DNA from: Neostapfia colusana
Taxonomy: Eukaryota > Streptophyta > Magnoliopsida > Poales > Poaceae
DNA: 64,000 bases
Direction of reading: 5' to 3'
NCBI GenBank assembly: GCA_030760725.1
Contig: JASWHV010000018.1
Coordinates: 23,468,273-23,532,272 of the forward strand
This document shows, in pieces, positions 56,337 to 64,000 of this stretch. Position 1 is the first letter of the stretch. Each line of letters opens with the position of its first letter. A program made the translations under genes and the position numbers. The notes under the pieces are model-generated. The model was not told the origin of the DNA and did not search any database. It saw only the letters and a list, made by a program, of their open reading frames with translations.

Positions 56337-57435
56337 TGTCGGTACCTAAGATATGGGGTACCCCCGCGCACAGGGTGAAATGCCTAAGGTGCTCGCCCTT
56401 CTCCGCAGGGAGAGCTCTGAAGGCGCCACGTGTCTGGCGGGGCCGGACCTCCCTCTCCTCAGAGGAGAGCTCCGGGCCCGCCACGTGGGATACAGAAGAC
56501 GGACCTCCCCCTCCGTGGGAGAGGGGTCCGAAGATGCCACGCGTCCAGCGGGGCCGGACCTCCCTCTCCTCAGAGGTGAGCTCCGGGCCCGCCACGTGGC
56601 ATGCAGAAGCCGGACCTCCCCCTCCGCGGGAGAGAGGTCCGAAGGCGCCACGCGTCCAGCGGGGCCGGACCTCCCTCTCCTCAGAGAAGAGCTCCGGACC
56701 CGCCACGTGGCTGGAAGAACGGTGCTGCCTGCCCCCGAGCGGTAGGCAGCGGGCGTAAAGGCGCCCCTCACCTTGCCCGTACAAGGTATTCAAGGCCCAC
56801 GTCTTCCCAAGACGCGGAAACGCGGAGCACGCGCCTGTCAGGTGCCGTTGCGCCCAGTCGCATCACAGACTGGCGCGTGGTGTCAGAACCTGCCAGGTAA
56901 TAAACGCCGCGACAAGACATCCCATGCCGCCTGCGCCGTCATCAACCACTATGACTAGTGCGCGGCATGGGCAGGGCGGCAAAATGAAGACTCAGAAGCC
57001 TTCGACCAGAGGCAACCACCGGCGTAACTACAGATACGGTAGATAATAGACAATCTTCCCGGGACCACCTGTCGGGTCCCGGCTTCCCTTGTAAGCCGCC
57101 CGAGCCTTGGACTATAAAAGGCTCGGGTAGGCGTCGATAGCAGGGGTTCGCATTCTGCAACTCATACGCTAGCCATACACTCTCAAGCTGTAACTCACCC
57201 CCAAGCTCAGGCCCCTGGCCCTGAGCAGCAAGCAATACAGCGAGCTCCATAGCTCGCCGTGGACGTAGGGTTTTACGCTCCGGCGGCCTGAACCACGTAA
57301 AACTTCCAGTGTCAAGCTGTCACTAACTCGTCCATCCGCGCAAGCTCTCCGCTAGGATCTAGCCCCTCCAAAAAAAGAACCTCCGCGGGCTTCCCAGTGC
57401 AGGCCCGGGGGAAGTGTCGATCGCACACTTCGACA
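56337..57435 (+). repeat. X4 3' LTR
   Basis: Partner of 35204-36303, with TATA box at 57113-57119. It lies head to head with the X5 LTR, 36 bp away, forming an inverted repeat with arms of about 1.1 kb. Confidence 0.95.
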
Positions 57436-57471
57436 ACAGCCGTCGTGGATGCGAGAGATCCCTAGGGAGGT
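57436..57471 (+). pseudogene. X1 pol scrap between X4 and X5
   Basis: 36 bp, ACAGCCGTCGTGGATGCGAG onward, equivalent to X3 8785-8825 just before RT. It contains the right TSD copy of X4 (acagc) and the left TSD copy of X5 (gaggt). Confidence 0.85.
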
Positions 57472-58599
57472 TGTCGAGGTGTTCAGTCGACACTTCCCCC
57501 GGGCCTGCACTGGGCAGCCCGCGGAGGTTCTTTTTTCGGTGGGTCTAGTCCCTAGCGGAGAGCTTGCGCAGATGGACGAGTTAGTGAGAGCTTGACACGG
57601 TGAGTTTTACGTGGTTCAGGCCGCCGGAGCGTAAAACCCTACGTCCACGGCGAGCTATGGAGCTCGCTGTATTTCTTGCTGCTCGGGGCCGGATGCCTGA
57701 GCTTGGGGGTGAGTTACAGCTTGGGAGTGTATGGCTAGCGTATGAGTTGCAAAGTGCGAACCCAGAGGTGCGGATGGCTAGCGTCCGAACCCTTGCTATC
57801 ATCGCCTACCCGAGTCTTTTATAGTCCAAGACTCGGGTGGCTTACAAGGGCGGCCCAGGACCCGACAGGTGGTCCCGGGGAGACTGACTGTGATCTACCG
57901 TATCTGCAGTTATGCCGGTAGTTGTCTCTGGCGAAGGCTTCTGAGTCTTCGTCTTGCAGCCCTGCCCATGCCGCATGCTAGTCGTAGTGGATGATGACGG
58001 CGGGGGCGGCATGGGATGTCTTGTCGCTGCGTTTATTGGCTGGCAGGCTCTGACACTGCGCGCCAGTCTGTGATGCGACTGGGTGCAACGGCACCTGATA
58101 GAGCCGTGCTCCGCGTCTCCGCGTCTTGGGAAGACGCGGGCCTTGAATACCTTGTACAGGCAAGGTATGGGGCGTCTTTACGCCCGCTGACTATCGCTCG
58201 GGGGCAGGCAGCGCCGTTCTGCTGGCCACGTGGCGGGCCCGGAGCCCGCCTCAGAGGAGAGGGGGGGTCCGGCCCCGCGGGACACGTGGAGCCTTCAGAC
58301 CTCTCCCGGCGGAGGGGGAGGTTTGGCTTCGGTCGGCCATGTGGCGGGCCCGGAACTCCTCTCTGAGGAGAGGGAGGTCCGGCCCCGCCGGATACGTGGC
58401 ACCTTCGGACCTCTCTCCCGCGGAGGGGGAGGTCCGGCTTCTGTATGCCACGTGGCAGGCCCGGAGCTCTCCTCTGAGGAGAGGGAGGTCCGACCCCGCC
58501 AGACGTGTGGCGCCTTCGGAGCTCTCCCTACGGAGAAGGGCGAGTTTCTTAGGCATTTTCCCTTGTGCGCGGGGGTACCCCATATCGCGGGTACCGACA
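57472..58599 (-). repeat. X5 3' LTR
   Basis: Begins on the minus strand TGTCGGTACC at 58599 and ends at 57472 (TGTCGAGGTG on the plus strand; the family form is TGTCGAAGTG, and the 5' LTR shares this variant). TATA box on the minus strand at 57817-57823. Confidence 0.93.
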
Positions 58600-58734
58600 G
58601 TGGCCCCCGGGATCTCCTCGGGGGAGGTAACAAGTCCGAGGTGAGGCCTTCTCCTACCCACGCACTTTCTTGTCTTGAGTACTCCCTGTGCTGGCAGGGT
58701 CTTGACGGCTTCGAAGTTCAGCCTCTTAGGAGAT

Positions 58735-59030
58735 GGTGAAGCCTGGCATCGGAGCTCGGCCCGGCTGTGGGGGCGGAGGTCCGGAAGTCATCGGAGCTCA
58801 GGTCCACGAAGGGCGTGAGGTCCGGCATCAGGGCTCGCCTCTGAAAGGAGGGCAAGGGCTGGCATCGGAGCTCGGCCCAGCTGTGGGGGCGGAGGTCCGG
58901 AAGTCATCGGAACTCAGGCCAGCGAAGGGCATGGGGTCCGGCATCAGCGCTCGCCTCTGAAAGGAGGGCGAGGGCTGGCCTCGGAGCTCGGCCCAGCTGT
59001 GGGGGCGGAGGTCCGGAACTGCTCAGTGGT
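58735..59030 (-). repeat. 115-bp tandem repeats near the X5 3' end
   Basis: Two to three units of the repeat seen in X2 (32265-33060), with GGAGCTCGGCCCAGCTGTGG and CCTCTGAAAGGAGGGC recurring. X2 has about seven. Confidence 0.75.
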
Positions 59031-59528
59031 CCCCCCTTTCCTATCCCTTAGTCTCATTTGGCTTACTGTCCCAGGCCGGAATACGGGGCTTGGGTAATCC
59101 AGTGCACTTGGTCCCGGAGGTCTGGCCCCAGCCCCAGTCAGGGTGTAACCGCCCGGCCCCTGGTACTCAGACAGTAGCGCCGGGAGGCAGAGTGCGCATG
59201 CTTTGGGTGCAAGACCGGGCAAAGCAAGGCTCCTGACCCCGCGTTCTAGCGTAGGTCTTTTCCCGGACGAGACCAACTGGCGGTGCAGTACCCTTATAGG
59301 GGGAGATCCAAAAGGCCACCGGGCCTCTGGCAGGTACCCCAAGAACTACCGCCTTCAGCAGGACGGCAAATATCGACTATGCATGAGAGCCGGAAAGAGG
59401 AGCCGAGTGTACAATGGACGCACACTGTCTAGAGCGTGGGGAGGTGTTCATATAAATTAATGCGTAATTTAAATAAACACCTAAGTAAGCATGGTGAACT
59501 TACTGGGGTGGCGTCGGAGCGCCTGTCT
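59031..59528. other. X5 post-pol spacer with AT-rich island
   Basis: Mirror of X2 31811-32260 (AAATTAATGCGTAATTTAAA near 59454). No gene. Confidence 0.6.
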
Positions 59529-60130
59529 TCACGCAGAGCGGGTCATGCGTGGCTTCATCGTACGTCGGACACGGGGGGACCCCCATGGCGATCTCAGGGG
59601 GAAGCATACCATGTGCAAGGGTAGTTCCCGTGACCCGGCCCTGGGAAGTCCGGCTGGCCCTCGACATGGAGGAGCCGGTATAGCCTGATGGCTTTGGGTG
59701 CGCGTCTGCACCGGTTGTGTGGGTCTGCTTGGTGTGGACCTGGCACGCATTGCATCCCTAACCGGTTTGACGGCGTCCAGGTGGCTCTCGGTCAGTAGGA
59801 GCCATGCCAGGTGGCTTAACCGACCAGCGTGCGGGACGATGAGCGTTCCCAGCACTCGCCTCCTTGGACTACTGCGAGCTATTCGCAGCCTTCCTCCTGG
59901 GTTATGCACCGCAATAGGATGTCGTGGCGCCACGCCAGTAAAGATACCAGCGCGTAGCACTTAGCCATCCGCACCACCCGTTCAGCGAATGCACGTTCAT
60001 CAGGAAGGATGTCCTTCAGGGAGTCCCGGACCTCCGTGGTCCATGCATCGGGACTACTTGAGCTTCTGGATCTTGAGCCCTGGGTTGCACGGAGTCCCCA
60101 GTGACGCTTACGATCCTTTGGCGGAATCCA
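59529..60130 (-). pseudogene. X5 integrase remnant
   Basis: On the minus strand: zinc-binding and post-zinc fragments with stops and frameshifts (LLTESHLDAVKPVRDAMRAR, then a frame ending RVRRTMKPRMTRSA), matching the X2 remnant segment by segment. The DDE core is absent. Confidence 0.7.
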
Positions 60131-60165
60131 TGGCTGCCGGGACTGCCTAGCTTCGAGGCACTGGT

Positions 60166-60803
60166 TCAGCCCCCTTCGCCCGGCTCGGTGGGCCGGGCTG
60201 TGGACCGCAGCAACGTCCTCTCGAGGACTCCTTCGGGCACAGGGGCTGCGATGGAGGCCTTCGTTGAGAAGTCGTCAGCTGCGGCCTTGCCAACGCGCGG
60301 TACATGGCGCAGGTCCAAGGCGAGGAAGTCTTTCTCCAACATCCGCACGTGGAGCAGATAAGCAGCTAGCTGCGGGTCATTGCAGGGGCATTCACCCTTA
60401 ACTTGCTTGATAACTAGCTGGGAGTCGCACTGCGCCAACAACTGGCGAGCGCCCAGAGATAGGACTGTCTTTTAGGCCAAATATGAGTGCTTCATACTCT
60501 GCCAACTTGTTGGTTGCCTTGGAATTGAGACGCACCATGTACCCAGACTGCTCCCCCGATGGCATGAGAAACAGTACGCCGGCACTGGCCCCCTGCTTTC
60601 GCGAGGAGCCGTCGAAGAAGAGCGTCCAGTGAGGCCCGGTGAAGACCGGAGCTCGGTACATTGGTTCACCGTCTTCGCGGCCCCCTGGGTCAGCCTTCGT
60701 TGGCGTCCACTCAGCCACAAAGTTAGCCAGTGCTTGGCTCTTGGCTGTCTGACGTGGTCTGGGGCTCAGCTTGATCTCCGCCGTCTTCGGGCCGTCTTCT
60801 GGC
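60166..60803 (-). pseudogene. X5 RNase H (archaeal-type) remnant fused to gag
   Basis: The frame 60398-60937 reads EIKLSPRPRQTAKSQALANF, LFFDGSSRKQGASAGVLFLM and SGYMVRLNSKATNKLAEYEALIFGL. The first catalytic Asp is kept (60611-60613). The C-terminal half is in another frame (60166-60441, LAQCDSQLVIKQVKGECPCN and LDLRHVPRVGKAAADD). Joined to gag at the same point as in X2. Confidence 0.82.
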
Positions 60804-62717
60804 TTCGGAAGCTGGCAGTGAGTGCCAATTCCGCCCTTCGGCTGCTCTGGCGCACTTGTCCGCCAGGCTGAAGACCTCAGAGGCATCGCAGACCTCTCTG
60901 GTCGCAAGCTTCTCAAGCATCTTCTCGTCCCGGACACCCTGCCGGAACGCTATCACCACAGAAGCACTTCGAATGTGCGGGATGGTGTTGCATACCTGGG
61001 AGAACCGCTGGATGAAAGAGCGCAGCGACTCCCCAGGTTGTTGCTTGATGGCGTGGAGGTCAAGCTCCGTGCCGGGACGGGTGTAGGAGCTGCCGAAGTT
61101 GGCGATGAACTGCCGGCAGAGCTCTCCCCAGGAAGTTATGGAACCCTGAGGGAGGTTCATGAGCCAAGACCGGGCCGGGCCAGTCAAGGCGACGGGGAAG
61201 TAGTTGGCCATGACGGCCTCATCCCCTCCTGTGGCAAGTACGGCGGTGGAGTAGATCTGGAGGAACTTCGCCGGGTTGACGCTGCTGTCGAACTTTTTGG
61301 GCAGGTGCGGCCGAAACTTGCGCGGCCACCTCGCGACGCAAAGGTGGGGTGCAAGGGCCGCACACCCTGCTCCTGTTGCCACAGGTATTGGTGCCGCGAA
61401 TGCTTGGTTCGCACCTGGCACAGTGTACCCCGGTATGGGCAAGGCTGCGCCATAGACCGGGGGCGCCGTTTGCAGGACATATGGCTGTGGCATATGCTGC
61501 GTGGCGTATGTCTGGGGCAGAGTTCGCGTGGCGAAAGTCTGCGCCTCAGGCAGGGTTGAGGCAGTCGTCATGCTGACGCCGGCCTCTTGGCTGCGACGCC
61601 TTTCTCATCGCCGCTCGAGGAACACTCGGGCGTCTTGGCCCAGGTGGCATCGTTCCAGCTCAGTCCTCAGGTCCGTCGACGGAAGCCTGGTGGAGCTGGA
61701 ATCCGCCGTCTGTCCGTCAACCGTTGGCGTGCGCGTCAGCGACACAGCCGGTTGGCCGGAGTGTCGTCCCCGCCGAAGTCAAGGGTTCGCGGCGGCGACG
61801 ACAAGACGGTCTACCTCGCGAATCCACTGCTGGGTCGCTGCCTGAGGCGCGTCCCCAGCAGGAGGATTGTGCAGTAGCGCTCTTGTTGCGGCTAGCGCAC
61901 CCCGCCGGGTACGCCCAGCGCTACTGAAGACCTGACGCTGGTTGGAGCCTGCATTGCCGGGGTCGGCGCTGCCAGAGCCGGTTGCTGGCTCCCAGTGCAG
62001 GTACTGGTGCCGCGAACGCTTGGTTGCGCCTGGCACAGTGTACCCCGGTATGGGCAAGGTTGCGCCATAGGCCGGGGACGCCGCTTGCAGAGCACATGGT
62101 TGTGGCTTATGCTGTGCGGCGTACGCCTGGGGCAGAGCTCGCGTAGCGAAGGTCTGCCCTCCAGGTTGGGTCGAGGCCGACGTCATGTTGTCGCCAGCCC
62201 CTTGAGTGTGACTCCTTTCTCGACGTCGCTCGAGGAACACTCGGGCATCTTGGCCCAAGTGGCACCGTTCCAGCTCTGTCCTCAGGTCCGTCGACGGAAG
62301 CCTGGTGGAGTTGGAGTCCGCCGTCTGCTCGCCAACCATTGGCGTGCGTATCAGCGACACAGCCGGTTGGCCGGAGCGTCATCCACGCCGAAGTCGAGGG
62401 TTTGCGGCGGCGACGACGGGACGGTCTATCTCGCGAATCCACTGCTGGGTCGCTGCCTGAGGCGCGCCCCCAGCAGGCGGATTGTGCAGTAGCGCTTTTG
62501 CTGCGGCTGGCGCACCCCCATCGGGTACGCCCAGCGCTACTGAAGAACTGACGCTGGTTGGAGCCTGCATTGCCGGGGTCGGCGCTGCCAGAGCCGGTTG
62601 CTGGCTCCCAGCTTGTGCCGACACACTCCGTCCTGAGTGTGTCGACATGTACTCCCCGCTGGACACGGTTCGCCGTGAACGTGGAGGAGAGTTTGCCGCT
62701 GAAGGAAGCTTGGTCAT
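60804..62717 (-). pseudogene. gag: X5 gag with 616-bp duplication
   Basis: It starts at 62717 (MTKLPSAANSPPRSRRT) and stops at 62379. It then continues in frames 61779-62360 and 60723-61571. The duplicated block begins at 62611 and again at 61995, 616 bp apart. The last frame (282 aa) keeps the whole Retrotrans_gag region (RWPRKFRPHLPKKFDSSVNP to FSLADKCARAAEGRNWHSLP) before running into the RNase H junction. Confidence 0.85.
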
Positions 62718-62754
62718 CTTCGTCGGCGGAAACTCGTCGAGCTAGGGGAAAAGG

Positions 62755-62775
62755 CCCCCTACCTGGCGCGCCAAA
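62755..62775 (-). promoter_or_regulatory. PBS of X5
   Basis: On the minus strand TTTGGCGCGCCAGGTAGGGG directly follows the 5' LTR. Confidence 0.85.
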
Positions 62776-63905
62776 TGTCGAGGTGTTTAGTCGACACTTC
62801 CCCCGGGCCTGCACTGGGCAGCCCGCGGAGGTTCTTTTTTCGGTGGGGCTAGTCCCTAGCGGAGAGCTTGCGCAGATGGACGAGTTAGTGAGAGCTTGAC
62901 ACGGTGAGTTTTACGTGGTTCAGGCCGCCGGAGCGTAAAACCCTACGTCCACGGCGAGCTATGGAGCTCGCTGTATTTCTTGCTGCTCGGGGCCGGAGGC
63001 CTGACCTTGGGGGTGAGTTACAGCTTGGGAGTGTATGGCTAGCGTATGAGTTGCAAAGTGCGAACCCAGAGGTGCGGATGGCTAGCGTCCGAACCCTTGC
63101 TATCGTCGCCTACCCGAGTCTTTTATAGTCCAAGACTCAGGTGGCTTACAAGGGGGGCCCGGGACCCGACAGGTGGTCCCGGGGAGACTGACTGTGATCT
63201 ACCGTATCTGCAGTTATGCCGGTAGTTGTCTCTGGCGAAGGCTTCTGAGTCTTCGTCTTGCAGCCCTGCCCATGCCGCATGCTAGTCGTAGTGGATGATG
63301 ACGGCGGGGGCGGCATGGGATGTCTTGTCGCTGCGTTTATTGGCTGGCAGGCTCTGACACTGTGCGCCAGTCTGTGATGCGACTGGGCGCAACGGCACCT
63401 GACAGAGGCGTGCTCCGCGTCTCCGCGTCTTGGGAAGACGCGGGCCTTGAATACCTTGTACGGGCAAGGTATGGGGCGTCCTTACGCCCGCTGCCTATCG
63501 CTCGGGGGCAGGCAGCGCCGTTCTGCTGGCCACGTGGCGGGCCCGGAGCCCTCCTCAGAGGAGAGGAGGGGGGTCCGGCCCCACGGGACACGTGGAGCCT
63601 TCGGACCTCTTCCCGCGGAGGGGGAGGTTCGGCTTCGGTCAGCCACGTGGCAGGCCCGGAACTCCTCTCTGAGGAGAGGGAGGTCCGGCCCCGCCGGATA
63701 CGTGGCACCTTCGGACCTCTCTTCCGCGGAGGGGGAGGTCCGGCTTCTGTATGCCACGTGGCGGGCCCGGAGCTCTCCTCTGAGGAGAGGGAGGTCCGAC
63801 CCCGCCGGACGTGTGGCGCCTTCGGAGCTCTCCCTATGGAGAAGGGCAAGTTTCTTAGGCATTTTCCCCTGTGCGCGGGGGTACCCCATATCGCGGGTAC
63901 CGACA
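62776..63905 (-). repeat. X5 5' LTR (1130 bp)
   Basis: Starts TGTCGGTACC at 63905 on the minus strand. TATA box on the minus strand at 63121-63127. Flanked by the TSD gaggt. Confidence 0.95.
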
Positions 63906-64000
63906 GAGGTGATTGGGCACTATCTAAAGGTCTCCCCCAACGCCTGGACAGTCCGACAGGAGCCCCTCAAGCAGCCCACCGAGCAGTAAAAAACTTCATT
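63906..64000 (+). pseudogene. X1 reverse transcriptase start (runs off the window)
   Basis: Joined to 57436-57471, this gives the start of the Tat RT region: one frame reads REVIGHYLKVSPNAWTVRQE. It corresponds to X3 8820-8885. The remaining X1 pol and 3' LTR lie beyond the window. Confidence 0.8.

Larger units (their letters stand above)
35204..57435 (+). mobile_element. X4: Tat-lineage element with intact antisense ORF, nested in X1
   Basis: The LTRs 35204-36303 (1100 bp) and 56337-57435 (1099 bp) have the TSD acagc at 35199-35203 and 57436-57440. The internal region has PBS, gag (split by T2), a small pol C-terminal remnant, the AT-rich post-pol spacer and the antisense ORF. Protease, RT, RNase H and most of integrase are absent, so it needed help in trans. 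Confidence 0.95.
57472..63905 (-). mobile_element. X5: non-autonomous Tat-lineage element, minus strand, nested in X1
   Basis: The LTRs are 62776-63905 (5', 1130 bp) and 57472-58599 (3', 1128 bp). TSD gaggt at 57467-57471 and 63906-63910. Reading right to left: PBS, gag with the 616-bp duplication, direct fusion to RNase H, an integrase remnant, the AT-rich island, the 115-bp repeats and the 3' LTR. Same architecture as X2. Confidence 0.95.
1503..64000 (+). mobile_element. X1: outermost Ty3/Gypsy Tat-lineage element (3' end outside window)
   Basis: This is the host element of the nest. Its own sequence is discontinuous: 1503-4327 (5' LTR, PBS, gag), 34306-35203 (gag end and protease), 57436-57471, and 63906-64000 (start of RT). 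These pieces join colinearly with the same regions of X3 (7900-8880) once X2, X4 and X5 and one copy of each of their TSDs are removed. Gag is frameshifted and carries a stop, so X1 is defective. The predicted left TSD is caata; the matching right copy should lie beyond the window. Confidence 0.85.

Overview
This window looks like gene-free, LTR-retrotransposon-packed heterochromatin of a large grass (Poaceae) nuclear genome. The evidence is its content: Ty3/Gypsy elements of the Tat lineage, with a GC-rich gag, an archaeal-type RNase H remnant and an antisense extra ORF carrying a grass-typical Transposase_28 (putative gypsy type) domain, plus two chromodomain Ty3/Gypsy elements of Tekay type with 3.3-4.0 kb LTRs. 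I see no host gene, tRNA, rRNA or bacterial feature. The species cannot be fixed from the sequence.

The window resolves into a nest of elements, most of them bounded by 5-bp target-site duplications (TSDs). The outermost, X1 (Tat family, + strand), starts at 1503 and runs off the right end. It is split by three insertions. X2 (4328-34305, TSD gaaat/gcaat) lies at the end of its gag. X4 (35204-57435, TSD acagc) lies after its protease. X5 (57472-63905, minus strand, TSD gaggt) lies at the start of its RT. X2 is split by X3 (5468-28568, TSD ggggc), which landed just behind the X2 primer-binding site. X3 is split in its antisense ORF by the Tekay-type element T1 (11771-24276, minus strand, TSD ttccg). 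X4 is split in its gag by the Tekay-type element T2 (36988-51164, + strand, TSD catat). To the left of X1, positions 1-1392 hold an inverted pair of partial Tat LTRs, followed by a 110-bp spacer.

The Tat copies X1-X5 share a 1.10-1.21 kb LTR (TGTCGG...TTCGACA) with about 110-bp internal repeats carrying G-box palindromes, a TATAAAA box, and a PBS-like sequence after the 5' LTR. None of X2-X5 has a complete pol. X2 and X5 share one deletion that fuses gag directly to RNase H, so they look like copies of one non-autonomous lineage. X3 keeps protease and scraps of RT, RNase H and integrase. X4 keeps gag (551 codons apart from the T2 insertion) and an open 589-aa antisense ORF. The antisense ORF of X3 has a convincing 79-bp spliceosomal intron that X4 lacks.

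T2 is structurally complete: two 4046-bp LTRs with about three differences seen by eye, a tRNA-iMet PBS, one uninterrupted Gag-Pol-chromodomain ORF and a polypurine tract. It appears very young. T1 is older. Its polyprotein has two in-frame stops, and it has an extra 259-aa ORF upstream of gag. Insertion order inferred from the nesting: X1 first, then X2, X4 and X5 in it, X3 in X2, T1 in X3, and T2 in X4.
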